64,000 bases of DNA from Typhlomys cinereus (GCA_023101885.1 JALPQD010000390.1:1909257-1973256), one strand, 5' to 3'; positions 46,960-60,189 are shown, numbered from the stretch's first letter. Program-made: numbers and translations. The notes: generated by a model from the letters alone, not told the origin.

Positions 46960-47157
46960 TTTCCAGCAATTCAAAATTCCACCAAACTCATGCCAAGATC
47001 ATCTATCGAATTATCAACTTTGAAAACCAAAGAGATGGCTTCTGCAAAGCAGCTGAAATTGTCAAACAGCGTCATCAACAGATACCTACTATTTTGTACC
47101 AGGAAAATAGGAAGGCGTTCTGAAGGAAAGAGCCCAACCATTGTAAGCTCCAATTAG
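46960..47157 (+). pseudogene. Possible transposase helix-turn-helix fragment
   Basis: The open frame contains KEMASAKQLKLSNSVINRYL followed by GRRSEGKSPTIVSS. The spacing resembles the DNA-binding N-terminus of Tc1/mariner-type transposases: a short HTH with a GRP-like linker. It is short, has no start of its own and no terminal inverted repeats were found. This is a weak call from pattern only. Confidence 0.25.
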
Positions 47158-49423
47158 TGATAATGCAAATACTTGAAAGAAGAGGGTCTAAACTTAGAAT
47201 GCACCTGAAAGGGATCCACTTTCTAGTTTTAAAATTTTCCTTTCCTGAATATTTTTGTCTTTTACAGAGTTGAAACCCATATTAAATCTCATTCACCACC
47301 TTCTCCATGAAACATCAGTGACATATTTATTCCCTTTATTCTCAGTCGTATAACCACCGACATATTATGTGTACTCAAGCATGTGTTCATACACATTCCA
47401 TCAAAGGCAACCTCAATGCACTCAAAAAAACTGAAAATACAAAAAATAAATGAATATATGAGGAAGACTGGAAAGAGAGGTATAGGTTGTAATGGAAAAA
47501 TGAGTTGATTATGTTTTAATGGTTTAAAATAACATAAATATTTTTTGCTCTCAGGAAAAGAATTGGCAAGTAGTATCTTTTGTCTCATATTGAAATCTTT
47601 GGGGAAGATTATAGAACATGGACAACCTCATAAATATTTATTTGAAAATGAGTTTGAAAAGCATACATGTTTTAAAAATTTGTGAGGTTTTTTGGCAACT
47701 TAATCTGTTGAAAATGTCCTGAAGCCATGTTCAACAATTTTATTTCATCATCACTTCTCTTACATTTTATTTTTCACGAGGTTGGCAGCTTTCGTTTAAT
47801 ACAGTATTGGTCTCTTATCTGAATATTTGTGCAGTCTCCTAACTGGATTCTGTTCCTCATTCTTGTCTTTCAGAATTTCTCAATTATTACTAATACTTTC
47901 TATTGTTCCATGTCTATCCATTTCACAGTCTCTTTGTTAATAAGCCATATTGACTTTCACATGCAAATTGAATAACTTACCTTTTTTGATGTCAAGACAA
48001 AATATCTATTTAAACTTTATACCCCATATGTACTTTGCTCATTTTATGCTTTTTCCTTTTTTTTTTTTTTTTTGGTGGTGTAAATATGTTTAATTCTTTA
48101 GGACATGCCTTTTTTTTTTCGTTCATGGGTACATCTTCTTTCTTTATAAATAATAAAGGACCTTATTTTAGTTTTTTAAAAACTTGTTTATTTATCATTT
48201 TATATTTACAATCATACAATACAATAAAGATTAAATTAAACATTATCATGGGTATTCATTGAAGAAATACTCAGTACATGTTGTCAAAATTTAAAAAGTT
48301 AAAGATTTACGATATGAAATTTAAGCTTGTTTTTATAAAATATATTTGTGTTTACATAATGAGTTTATAACATATATAGTCATATATATAAATGATTTTT
48401 AGAATGATATTACAGATAATGTTGCCTATGAGTTTCTTAATTAGATGCCAAAAGGTATGTAAAAGACTTGGGACTTTTCTACCTTGACTTTATGTATTTA
48501 TAATGTGTTATGGTACTCATTTTTTTTAATTCATTGATCCCTGAGTTGAGAAGGTAGAATTCAGCTTCTTCTATCTCAGGTTTTTGTTGTTTATCAATTT
48601 AGTAGAGTAGTCACTTGCTTCTAAGCCTTCATGAGATTAAAAACCACATTTATCATAATATGGTATGACCAAGAGAAAAAATTCAACCATCTCAATATTC
48701 AAAGCATTCTCAAATATCATATGTGACTTTCATAAACTCTGTTTTCCCTTACACTTATCAGGACATGAAAAATCCCAAAAGATAATAAAGCTACTATAAT
48801 ATGTAAGGCATAAATATCTCTGTATTATTAACTCCTTACCTTTCTAGCATTTTAGTTCAGCGCCATAAATCTCAGTATACTTCTGTGAATGTAGACAAAG
48901 CAACTAGTACAATAGAGGTAATATATAAATGTTTGCTTCTGTTAGCATATAAGAAATGTGGTTTTTTCCCAGGATTTCTTTATCATCCTAGTAATGAATG
49001 CACTTAACATATGCAGCCAGAGGTTTTCATTTTTATTGGAGTAATGATATTTTTTGGAAAAAAAATTAGTGACAAAATCTAGAGGAACCACTCCACAGGA
49101 ATCTTTGCATTTTCTTTGACACATCAGTACTTCTATTAAGTGAATATTTGCAAAATATCCTTTGATTCAAAGAAAATTATCTTCTGGTTCCTTTAAGATT
49201 ACAATAAACTTCTTCAGATTTTAACATAAAATTATTTTAGAAAATACTCCTCAGTTTTCAAAATAATGGACGTGTAAGCTACTGCAATCAAGGGGATTTT
49301 CAGTTTAAGACAAATCCAAAGAGTAGTTCATTCAGAGTTTCGTTTCATGAAGATATGACTCACAATTTTAAATGTAGTCTGTTGAGTGTCAATGTGGATT
49401 TGGAAAGTCACTAAAAGGAAGAG

Positions 49424-50362
49424 TCACATAGAGCCTCTCTTTCTCACAAATGATCTTTTTGCTGCATCTTTCACATCTTTATTCCTCAGACTGTAAATCA
49501 AAGGGTTCAGCATAGGGATGACCAACGTGTAAAACACAGCGGAGACCTTCTCCTGTTCTAGAGAATACTGGGAGCTTGGCTGGATGTAGCTGAAAGTCAC
49601 AGACCCATAGAATAATGTCACTGCTGTCAGATGGGAGGCACAAGTGGAGAAGGCTTTGCGTCTCCCATCTGCTGAGCGTATTCTCTGGATAGCAAGGAGG
49701 ATGCGGGTGTAGGAGACCATGATGATGATAAAGGTAAGCATCGCAATGACCCCAGAGAAAACCAAAAGCAGCATTTCATTGGTGTGTGCGTCAGAGCACG
49801 AAAGCTTCAAAAGGGGAGGGATGTCACAAAAGAAATGGTTCACAATGTTGGGACCACAAAAATCCAGACGGAGCAGACCTATTGTGTGTGTCAGAGAATT
49901 AATGAGCCCACCTAAGTAAGATGCCAGAACCATCTGAGTGCAGACGCTGTGGGTCATGATGGCCGTATAGAGTAAGGGATTGGCAATTGCCACGAAGCGG
50001 TCATAGGCCATCATAGACAGAAGGATGCCTTCAGTGGTTATGTACACAGCAAAAAAGAAACTCTGCAGGACACAGCCAGAGAAAGTGCTGGACTTACCCC
50101 GTGCTAGGAAGTTGACCAACATTTTAGGAGCAAAAACAGTGGAGTAGCAGATATCACAGAAAGAAAGGTTGCTAAGGAAGAAGTACATTGGAGTGTGCAG
50201 TTGAGCATTGAGCCTGATCAGGATAATCATCCCCCAATTTCCTACAAGAGTGATGAGATAAATAAGGCTGAAAAGCAAGAAGAGAGGGACCTGCAAATTA
50301 GGGTTTTCAGTTAAGCCCACCAGAAGGAATTCTTTTACACCAGTATGATTCCAGCCTTCCAT
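49424..50362 (-). CDS. Or5j-like: Olfactory receptor, family 5 subfamily J-like, intact
   Basis: Family role: odorant receptor GPCR in ciliary membranes of olfactory neurons. A single exon of 312 codons, ATG at 50362, stop at 49424, with no defects. Visible marks are glycosylation site NHT at 5-7, GN at 41-42, PMYFF at 58-62, C97, [10 protein letters not shown] at 118-127 (Phe and Ala replace the more usual Tyr and Cys), ECL2 cysteines 169/179/189, SY at 217-218, KAFSTCASH at 236-244 and NPLIYSLRN at 286-294. The C-tail is basic (KRSFVRKRG). Phrases such as [30 protein letters not shown] and [17 protein letters not shown] recall human OR5J2, hence the subfamily. It is the only family-5 member here, transcribed towards the intact Or10ag-like gene 5.7 kb away. 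Confidence 0.93.
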   Translation of the reverse strand: MEGWNHTGVKEFLLVGLTENPNLQVPLFLLFSLIYLITLVGNWGMIILIRLNAQLHTPMYFFLSNLSFCDICYSTVFAPKMLVNFLARGKSSTFSGCVLQSFFFAVYITTEGILLSMMAYDRFVAIANPLLYTAIMTHSVCTQMVLASYLGGLINSLTHTIGLLRLDFCGPNIVNHFFCDIPPLLKLSCSDAHTNEMLLLVFSGVIAMLTFIIIMVSYTRILLAIQRIRSADGRRKAFSTCASHLTAVTLFYGSVTFSYIQPSSQYSLEQEKVSAVFYTLVIPMLNPLIYSLRNKDVKDAAKRSFVRKRGSM

Positions 50363-53300
50363 ATCTTCAGGTGAATGTAGCTCTTTGGTTCCAAAAGGTT
50401 ATGGTATTTCTCTGATGATAGAAACATGATTTTTCCTTAGGATCCAATATCCATAGCAAATTGAGACATTCAGTTTAGCCACCTGATATTTGAAAAAGGT
50501 GCCACATATATCCATTGAAGAAAAAATAGAATCATGAACAAATGCTACTGAGAAATTGGATACATACATGTAAAAATTGCAAACCAACTTTTACCATCAC
50601 TACTTGTGGTAGACAAGAGAAAAATAATTTTAACAGTAGATTATATATGTCCTAAACAATCCACATGTGAAGATCCAAATGTTTTCAGTATGAAATTATT
50701 TTAATACTTGCTCTTCAATGTTCACAGAAAAGGAAAGAATTCAAAAATCTCTTATCTCACAAGGATTTATTGAGTAGCCTTGATATTCGGCTTCGCAATA
50801 TAGTAACTATCCTCTGATTCCTTGTCCAACAATTATCAGGTCTCTGTTTATTTGTGATATAAATTGGCATAAAACTTCCAGTATTCTGTGGGTAAACTTG
50901 CCCAATATTTTACACTCTAGCTAAGAGAACACACAGGCTTTCATATCAAGACCTTACATTTCTTTTTTCCCTCATTTTCTGTCCAAAATTAATGGCTGTG
51001 TCCTACAAGAGATTTGAATGAGGACAAAAAAAATGAATCTTTTCATTTGATATTTATGTTAAGATAAATTGAAAAGCAGGAATGATGTTTTGCAGTTCTT
51101 GTCATTGTATCATTGTGAAATATGCTCTTTTACTTTTATTTTTCATCAGTATTAAAGCAATAAAACATCAATTTTAAAGTGGCAAGATATCATGGTAGGC
51201 ACCAAAAACATTGCTTATTTTATGTGCATGTATTTAGAATCAAAGCTTTCAGTTTAATTTCACTTGTCTTCCGGGACAAAACCTTACTAATTTACTGATA
51301 TCACTAAATTAATTCATCCATATTTCCATGAACCCAAAAATATACATTTCTTAATTTGTGCACAATGTAATATTACATAGAAATGTCATGTGTCAAGCAG
51401 CTTATACTCTCTTGGGGAAATAAGTGTGCATTGATATATGCAAAGAAATATATATGGCATAAAATTGAGGAGCATACATATAGAGAGGAAATTTCCATTA
51501 ATTTCAATAACAACTTTTGGCAAAATTAATGACAAATATTTTTTCTATTAGATTTTGGAGATCAGACATATGAGAAGTGATTCACTGGGGAATTTCCATT
51601 GCTCTTCTGAAGGATCAAGGGAAGATCCTTGTAGTTACCAACCCCCTTTTGTGAGCCTGTAAAGCTGCACTCTGCAGTGGTTCACTGTGGTCCTTTAGAA
51701 TGGCAGCGTGGAGCTTCTGTCACTCATAATATCTGCTTTCTTCCTCTGAAGCACATTTTCCCTTGACTAATTTTTAACACCTCTTGAAGTTATGTGTATG
51801 ACTTTGGGATTAAATTCAGGATAAGCTTCTTATCTGGAGAATGTGGATGCATTTATATATGCCCAATCCATTTTTGTTTCATGTGAGGTAACATTCATAA
51901 ATACTAGGGATTAGAATTTTAATATCGCTGAGAGCCAGCTTTTAGTCTTCCACTTACTGTTTGCAAAATGAAAGAATCTGTGTAAGGTGAAATATGAATT
52001 GAAGACGGTGGAGGTGAAAAAATTAAACAGGTATATGTCTAATGTAAGAGAGTTCTTTGAATACAGCACAGCGATTTCAGATGTTGTATGATTAGAGGTG
52101 CCAATAAACTAAGCATACTGAAAAAAAGAGTGGCAGCAAGGGACATAACCAAAGCTATCCCCACATTCTGTATCCTGCCTCATATAAGATGTGTGAAGTA
52201 AACATGAAATAAAAAATTACTTTAAAAGCTGTGCCTTTATGGAGGAGTACTTATGCTTTTTGAATTGACTGTTATTTTCTGAGACAGAATAAAGAGTACA
52301 TATTTGGGAAAAAAAGAGAATACTGTTTTAAGCATGTTGCAATAGGTTTTTTATAAATATAAATGTAATACAAATTTTTGAGATGAATTAATCAGAAACT
52401 TAGTGGAAACTGAAACATATAAGTATTATTTTTATTTTATTGCTAAAATTGATTGTGCTCCCTTTCTTCAGTTCATTAATGACACAAAAATAATCCCATT
52501 GAAATTCAGAAAAGAATGAACATGTTCATTTTAGGTTCCCTATTCTCTGAGTGCTCATAGAAAATATTGAGAGGCCAAATTTTCATATTCTTTATTGTTA
52601 AATAATATTATTATATAAGGAAGAATGATTTTGTTAAACTCTGCCTGTTATATCTTACGATTTTCATACTCCATTTTATGCAAGCTTACATAAATGTGCA
52701 AATATATTTATTGAATTAGGTGAATTTAGTTTTGAATCATATAGAAAGCATGTATTCACTGTGCGTTAGAAAATATTTTACACAGCTCTCATAAAAATTT
52801 ATAAGTATTACATGAATATTATCTCATGCCATGAAATGACATCTGAATGATAATTAAGGCCCATATTAGAACATTAAATTTTGTTTTAGAATGAAGTTAA
52901 AATTGAACACCTAGCAAGTTTCTAAAAATCAGAGTCTGAAAATGAAACTACATTACTACTTCCTTACCTATGAAGTATCAAAGGTCAAAATAAGCAGAGC
53001 ACCTACAGGGTGCCACAGTTCTAAGAGAGAAGAAGGATGTTGTGTATTGCTCTGTTGAGGAGAGAGTCTGTAGCTCCTGCATATCTGTGAATATCACTTA
53101 ACCACAATTGGATCATTAGCATCCTCTGGTCTCTGGAGAGTGAAGCTAATAACATAACTGTTAGGCCTCCTAATTCTTGTTCACTGAAAAAAGTTGAAAA
53201 ATTGTATCTGGCTACAAATAAGATTCTTATAATTAATGGGTACAATTCCTAAATTCATTCATCTTGCAGAAAACTCCAATAAGTACAATAAATACATATA

Positions 53301-53934
53301 GAAAAAGTTGTTGTAATCACATAGAGACATATATGTATCTATATATGTCTTGGAAAAATATGTCCAAATTACACAACAATTTAAGCTTTTTATTTCCTAC
53401 CAAATAAACATTAATACAAATTTGCACAAATTTGGACATTGCATTACACATATTCTAAAAATGTCAATAATAACTGTATAAAAGTAAACACATATAGTTT
53501 TAATAATTCTTTATTAAGTTCCAATCTGGAGATTATTCTCAGTAATCTTTTAACTTCATATGGTGTGGAAGCTAAAATAAATATTAAGGTCTGGAATTTT
53601 TTTTTGCACATTACTCATGAGTTAATGGGATTTTAAGTAATTTAATATTAAATTATCTTTAAAAATTAATTCAATACTAGTTATGTGTCTCTGCTTTGGG
53701 AAATTGTAAAGATGCTCAAATTTCTGATATTAATTCCTCAGTATATTTTCTTTTTTGTACTGTTAAAACAGAGATTCACATATGTAGAAATAAATTGGTG
53801 AAGTATTGTGTTCACATGAATATTGTGTAAAATTCAAAGAATGATAAAAAATTGCATACAATGTTGAAGGTAATCAGATAAACATAGTACATCTTCAGAA
53901 ACAGAAGTGAAAGCAATTATTTCAAAAACAAAAG
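50363..53934. other. Long intergenic stretch
   Basis: No host gene is visible. 51580-52000 and 52960-53200 are a little less AT-rich and may be very old repeats that I cannot classify. The rest is AT-rich and unremarkable. Confidence 0.4.
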
Positions 53935-54140
53935 AACTGGAGATGTATTTTAATAGAAGTAATGCTTACCTAGCACAAACAAATCCCTGGGTTCTATATT
54001 CAGAACCACATAAAACTGAGTGCGATGATTTGTGACTGTAATCCCAATATTCAAAAGGCAGATGCAGACATAGGCATTATTGGAACTTCATTTTATTGAG
54101 TAGTCAAGATTTGTTTTTATAACTACTTGAGAACCTCCAA
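53935..54140 (+). repeat. Diverged B4-type SINE
   Basis: An ID/tRNA-like head ('aactggagatgtattttaatagaagtaatgcttacctagcac', 'ccctgggttctatattcag') runs into a B1-like part ('gtgactgtaatcccaatattcaaaaggcagatgcaga'). Confidence 0.65.
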
Positions 54141-54541
54141 CACCTTCCACTACTTCCTGGACCACAAGCAATTCTATTGCAAATTATTTTTCTTAAATAT
54201 AACTCTTAATCATATCTGAGGTGCTGTCCTGGAATAGAACAATATATTAAATACATGAATTTAAAAGTACAGATTTTGTACAGAAGAATTATGGACCATC
54301 ATGTCAAGGCTATGAATGCTTATAACATGGCCAAGTTTTGTATATAGTTAAATATCAGTTTAAAGGGGATGGTTATTACATTTTGTAGACAAAAAATTAT
54401 GCCATGATCAAAACTGATAGAAGGAAGATTGATGGCAAGTGAACAATATGACACTTGAGTTGAGATTTCTTTTCATCTAAATACAACTAGTGTGTTTTGT
54501 GGTGAAAACAATATGAACAAACCAAAACATTTCTTTTATTG

Positions 54542-54543
<2 letters not shown>

Positions 54544-54586
<43 letters not shown>
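54544..54586. repeat. (TA)n microsatellite
   Basis: About 43 bp of perfect TA. Confidence 0.95.
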
Positions 54587-54593
<7 letters not shown>

Positions 54594-55204
54594 ATCTTGA
54601 GAACTGTCAAGGGTTTGGGGACCTGATACAGGTATGTAAACTACTTGCTAAAGGGAGATAATATAGCATGTATCAATTCCTGGTCCATAGACATTGATTT
54701 TCAGACTAGTATTTCTCCACAATATGATAGTTTTACAAAAGAAGAATGTCTTTAGCTAAATGTATTGAATTGTGAAAGCTAATGCTATATTTTAGGAGAA
54801 AATGTGAATAAAATAGAAGAGAAGGAAATATTCCTATTTAATAAAAAAACAGAAAGACTCAAAAATTTGTTTTTATTCATATTTTAAAATTACCAACATG
54901 CAATAGTTTCTATCTTCAGAAATGTTATCTTAATACAAAACACAGAAACTTTGTAGCACATAACACATAAACAAATTAATGAATGTAGTTGAGATGTTAC
55001 AGAATTGCCACATTTCTTTCCAGTTTTCCATGAAGAACCACTATCTCAAAATTAAAAATAAAGTTTTTGCAGTTGATTAGTTCAACCTATGTCAGATCAA
55101 GAGATAGGAAATATAGTCACAGTTTAAGAGAAAAATTCAAGTAAATGTGAGGATATCATTAAGTAAAATGAATTACAGTTTACTCATTTGAAATGTTACA
55201 TATG

Positions 55205-55365
55205 GAATAAACACAGGAAATTAGAATAAAAATCAAAAATAATATAGAAGAAAATAGAAGAATAGAAAACGGAATAAAATGGACAAACAGAAAATAAAAT
55301 AGAATAAAAATAAAAAATAGAATAAAATGGAAAAAATGAAATAGAAAAAATGGAATAAAAATATA
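55205..55365. repeat. A-rich degenerate tandem repeat
   Basis: Irregular iteration of 'aatagaataaaatgga'-type units with no T-rich interruption, giving a strongly strand-asymmetric purine block. Confidence 0.7.
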
Positions 55366-57234
55366 TGACTGCTATATGCCAACCATATCTATTGGCCCTA
55401 ATGTGGCTTAATGGTTACTAGCCAACCACAGAATTAAATGATGAGATTCACATCTTTTACAGTCACAAACTGGGTGCTCTTTATAAGGTGAATTACAAAG
55501 GAAATAGCAGAATCTTCTAGGAAAATAGAAGGCAGGTTGAATTGAGGCACAAGGAGTATGGATGAAGAGAAAGGATGGTTTGGAACAGTGGTGGTCCTAC
55601 TTCAAACACTTTAGGGCCTATAGATTTTGATATTTTATCTATGTAGTAGGAAGATGGATTAAATGAACTTTTCTCTTACTTAACCATACAGTCCCCAAAG
55701 CCTTGTAATCAGAACAATAAACTCCTGACAGACTGATAGAAATGACCTACCTCTGTGGAAAATGGTTTAGTAAAAAGGAACATGAAGAACTAAGAATAGA
55801 TTATTTGTAGAAAGATTGCATAGAGAGCTTAGCCTAATGAAGTAGGAAAATAAACATGGTCCATTTTATTTAGAGACATTCAAGAAAGATTGCTTATGGA
55901 GATAATACTGGTATTTTAATCAATTGTTTCTGATTAAAATACATTAGCATGATCAATTAATAGAAATGGCAGATGACATGGGACATATCAGAACAATTTC
56001 TTTTAAGTAAACATTGTTGAGAAGCAAGGAAATGAAAAGCATGAACAGGCGAAGGAATCTGGAAGGATCTGTAAACAGGATGGCTTCATTTCCCATTTTT
56101 GATGAATATTTTACATGAGACCAAATGGTGTATTTTTCTTGAATGTGTCTTTCACAGATGCTCTATCTAAACCACTGTGGGAAAGGGAAAATTTCCTTTT
56201 TTGTAGTTCTGTTTTTAATTGTGGAAAAAATTTAGAAAAATGATCGTAGAGTTGTTTTGATCACAAATGTAGTGAAAATATAAGCATATGCAAAACAAAT
56301 ATAATTTGTCTAATGTGACTGCTTATGAATCTTGGTTTAAAATTAATAAGCAATAATCATAAGTATTAACATATGAGAACCATAGAGATATGTGCCCCCT
56401 AAAACCTTACTAGCCTGAATAACGTCTGCATTGTATGAATAATGAAATTATCATGTTATCATAGAAATACAAATTCAGAATCCAATTCCTCCAGAAACAA
56501 AGGAATGTTTAAAGCAATTTTTTAGTCTTTGATAATTTCATATCTATATTTATATATATATATAATGATTTTAAGTCACCTCACCCAAGATTAGTATATC
56601 CCATTTCAAATACTATTACCGAATATCTTTTATTTCCTATCAGTCTTCCTTTTATTTTCATAGCTTCATATTGTGTCTGAGCCACTGTGTTTAATGCCTG
56701 TCTACTGGAGACATTGTTTGAATGTGAGGGATTTGAATTTCAGGTATAAATAAGAAGTAATCAAAGAAAGACAAAAATACATCAAGAAAATATCCTAACC
56801 TAAAAAGAAAGGAATGATTCAAAAAGAAAAGAAAAGCCCCTTAGAAAAGGAGGTTGTCTGGATATTTAGGTAAAAGAAAATATAGAAGACTAGGTAAGAA
56901 CTATAGGGTTGATTTTTTTATTACTCCTACCCTGCTGTGAAAGACAGATACTTTCAATTGTGGTTATGTATACTTTGGTAAGATTTAAATAGATATCTAG
57001 CATGACTTCTACATTGTTTAACAGTTTAGTTCATTCAATTTCTGCTTCTTTTTTTGTAATAAATAAGTTCATTGCTCTCAATTTGATATCAAATCACCCA
57101 GAATAAGAAAATAATAGTATCGGGGGACATTCAGAAATTCTGAACAACACCTATGACTGAATTGCTTTGCTAAACACAAAAATGAAGTACTTATAAATTC
57201 TTATAAATTCAATCAGAAGCAAATCTCACTACAA

Positions 57235-58141
57235 TGGTGGAATTTGTTTTCTTGGGATTTTCTGATGTCACCAAGTAGCACTGGCTTCTCTTTGGAATCC
57301 TCTTAGCCATCTACCTGATGATCCTGAGAAAAGACATCATCATCATAATCATGAAAGTGGAGTCCACTCTGCAGACACCCATGTATTTCTTCATCAGTCA
57401 TTTTTCTTTCCTGGAGGTCTGCTATGTGTCTGTCACTCTTCCCAAAATTCTCATTGATCTCTGGGCAACAATATTTCAATTTTTGCCTGTGCTACACAAA
57501 TGTGTTTTACTCTTATGCTGGGGACCACCGAATGCCTCCTCTTGGCCATGATGGCCTATGTCCGCTATGTGGCCATCTACAACCCTCTGTTCTGTTCTCT
57601 AGTCATGAACCACATGACTAGAATGGTAGCTAGATTGTGGATCAGTGTCATCCCAGCGGACATAGGACAGGCATGCCCAAAATTTTCTTTGCCCTTCTGT
57701 GAATCTAACCAAATCAATAGCTTTTACTGTGACATTTCCACAATGCTCAAGCTTTGTGAAGACATCTTTGTGAAGGATGAAAGCTATTTCCATTGGATAA
57801 AAGAGCCAAAAGTAAGTCTGCATATTTGCAGTGCTGACTGTCACTTTCCCCTTCATGTTGGTCTTCGCATCCTACAGCAGAATCATCTCCACCATCCTGA
57901 AATTGCCATCCAACACAGGACCAAAGCCTTTTCTACCTGCTTTTCCCACATTATTTTTGTGTTCTTATTCTATCATTCAGCCAGCATTGCGTACTTAAAA
58001 CCTAAATCTACTGAGCAGAGGGAACAGACAAACTCCTCTCTCCTTTTTTATACCATTTGGACTCCAATGTTCAACACTGTGATATACACTTTGTGGAATC
58101 AGAATGTTAAAAGGGCAATGAGAAAATTCTTACCAAAATGA
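57235..58141 (+). pseudogene. Or10ag-like: Olfactory receptor 10AG-like, heavily damaged
   Basis: Its closest visible relative is the intact gene at 42773, sharing VEFVFLGFSDV, LQTPMYFFISHFSFLE, CYVSVTLP and the C-terminal KPKST region. Lesions in order: in-frame TAG about 14 codons after the ATG at 57235; loss of the TM1 GN region (LRKDII); a deletion after DLW that shifts the frame; AYVRY in place of AYDRY in TM3; further small indels; and a 44-bp foreign block at 57776-57819 in TM5 replacing about 12 bp. NTVIYTLWNQN replaces NPLIYSLRN in TM7. The last open frame ends at 58141. It is a clear pseudogene, and its size shows no large truncation. Confidence 0.9.
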
Positions 58142-58689
58142 ATGCAGTGTTACCATCATGATTTTATTGGTCTCTCTTTATGAACATTTGATCAAATGAA
58201 CATTTCATTTTTCCAGGGACCTTGATTTATTTAGAAAGGTTCTGGTGCAATGATAATTGTAATATCTGATTGTAAAAGAAAAAAGGAGATGACTGAGAAA
58301 AACAATAGTAGCATGTTCTATTTGAAAACTTTTGCAATCTTTTAAAAGATTGAAACTTTCTGAGATATAGTTCCAAATTCTCTGCTAAAAACATATCTGT
58401 ACATCTTACATGTAGAATCATCAATAAATGTAGACCTTAAAATCTCGATGAATAGCAATATATATATATAATTGAACAAATCAAAAGTATTTAATATACT
58501 TTTATTGAACCCCTAGTCCACTAAGGAAAAAAAAAGAATTTTGTTTGAGAAATGTTTGGAAAATAGGATAAATAAATGAAATTTTGCATTTACTAGAGAT
58601 CCCATGTTGCTCACATATACCATTGTCACAACAAATCATTCCTATTTGTTTCCATGCTTTTTTGTGATTTTCCTTACTGAATCTGGTCT
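58142..58689. other. 3' flank of OR pseudogene
   Basis: AT-rich, with nothing recognised apart from a short (TA)n run at about 58460-58472. Confidence 0.4.
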
Positions 58690-59000
58690 AGATGTAGCCA
58701 CAAGTAGCATTTACTCTGCATTGTTGTTGATAAAATCATGACAAAATGACTTAAGGAAACAAGAGGTTTTGTTTTCTTTTACAATAGTTTTTTTGAAGTT
58801 CCTTGTCCAAGTTGTTAGGATAGCTCACACCAATACCATGGATGACTGAGCTGACCAAGCTACATCCACATAGTGACTGAGAGAGGGACAGATCTCACTT
58901 GACAGACAAGCATGTTTGGCCAACTATAACACCAGATAATGATGTGAACTATCACATTTATTCTCTGATATGTGTAATGAAAGCTTATATTATTGGAATG
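58690..59000 (-). mobile_element. MaLR-like LTR, 3' half, diverged
   Basis: On the minus strand: 'agacagatctcact..' region, 'gtcactatgtggatgtagcttggtcagctcag', 'ggtgtgagctatcctaacaacttggacaag' and 'aaaacctcttgtttccttaag'. This is the same order as the 3' half of the LTR at 17187 and parallel to the copy at 59440-59815. The 5' boundary is unclear. Confidence 0.6.
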
Positions 59001-59164
59001 CCCCAATGGAAACTACTACAATTTTGATCCAAGGAAATAGGAAACCAAATGAACATCAAGTCCAGGAGATATAGAAGGTTTCCCTTCTCCTTCTTCCAAC
59101 AAAGCACCACCTCCTAAATATACTACAACCTTTCCAAACATCAAGACCAGCTAAGATTCAAACA

Positions 59165-59167
<3 letters not shown>

Positions 59168-59250
<83 letters not shown>
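59168..59250. repeat. (TG)n microsatellite, long and pure
   Basis: About 83 bp of uninterrupted TG, the longest dinucleotide run in the window. Confidence 0.98.
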
Positions 59251-59254
<4 letters not shown>

Positions 59255-59320
59255 GAGGAATCTCACTGACTCTGAGTATAACTGTCATGTATCTGACTAT
59301 TTTGATGTGCTTTCCACCAT

Positions 59321-59420
59321 GATGAAAGCTATTTCCATTGGATAAAAGAGCCAAAAATAAGTCTTTTCTATTTGAAGTTGCTATGTCAGAGTATTTTATT
59401 GCAAGATTGTAATTTGCCTA
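59321..59420 (+). repeat. Probable old LTR 3' tail
   Basis: 'gagccaaaaataagtcttttc', 'gaagttgctatgtcagagtattttattgcaa' is the typical 3' end of an old LTR-type repeat with a poly(A)-signal-like ATAAGT region. Bases 59321-59364 also occur in the OR pseudogene (57776-57819). Confidence 0.45.
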
Positions 59421-59439
59421 CATGTTGCCAATAAATTCA

Positions 59440-59815
59440 CAACCAAAAAAGGACAAGGAGGTTTTATTCTTTCTTATGATTCTCAGTAACGGTTCTTAGT
59501 TCAGGAGAGTTCATACCAATTTCACAAGCTGAGGGAACTGGCCACACCATATCCACAGAGATTGCTGAGAGGGGCAAACCTCTTTTGCCAAACTATAAGT
59601 ACATACAAGTATGCCAAACTACTGAACCATTTTATCCACTTGTCTGGAGAATGGTTTTGCCAATTATAAACTGGATCTTTCTACATCAACAACAATCTCC
59701 TACAGGCTTTCAGAGCTTGCCTTAACTATTAATTCTTCAGAAATGTTTTCAGAGTTCAGTCTTCGATTGTCAGCTTGACATCTATGTGTCCAACTATCAC
59801 ACACAGCAACAGAAG
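59440..59815 (-). mobile_element. MaLR-like LTR, old, minus orientation
   Basis: The minus strand reads 'gatgtcaagctgacaatcg', 'gcctgtaggagattgt', 'ccagacaagtgg', 'tctcagcaatctctgtggatatggtgtggccagttccctc', 'aactctcctgaactaagaaccg' and 'agaataaaacctccttgtcc'. It is collinear with the young 414-bp LTR at 17187 but highly diverged. It has AATAAA where the young copy has AGTAAA. Confidence 0.75.
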
Positions 59816-60189
59816 TGTACCTTGAAGTCTCACCTACTTGGTCTATGCCTAAGACAGATTACAGAAAATGAGGGTTAACTGGAGTACTGAACAAGCAATG
59901 ACTAATCTCAGCTCTGTACCAGATGGAATTTCCTTGCTCAAGCCTGCTTTCCTTTCTTCTTAGCATCTGATGTGCAACTATTAATTTTATAAATGCTATT
60001 TCTCCATACCTGTCCAAAGTGCTTACCAGAGAAAAAATTGATTTTTGGAAGCTAGGAATATATATATTTATAGTTGTATATGAAGGGTATGTTAAGCCTA
60101 CAATCCTGTGTTATAACTTGAACAATTTTGAGGGGTCTTGATAACTTATTTTTTAGAGTTATTGTCCTGATCCATTATATTGATTTGTT
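59816..60189. other. Unassigned sequence
   Basis: Nothing recognised with confidence. It may belong to the LTR/ERV complex on either side. Confidence 0.35.

Larger units (their letters stand above)
46016..49423. other. AT-rich intergenic sequence
   Basis: It contains a CA/GT-type microsatellite (46904-46942), a T-run (48056-48075) and no convincing host gene. A possible transposase-like fragment at 46960-47157 is listed separately. Confidence 0.45.
54141..57234. other. AT-rich intergenic stretch
   Basis: It holds a perfect (TA)n run (54544-54586) and an A-rich region built on 'gaataaaat' units (about 55205-55365). 55380-55760 looks repeat-derived but was not named. No gene is recognised. 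Confidence 0.45.

Noticed and set aside
59151..59354. A 67-codon frame with poly-threonine-histidine
   Set aside because: It is a translation of the (TG)n microsatellite.
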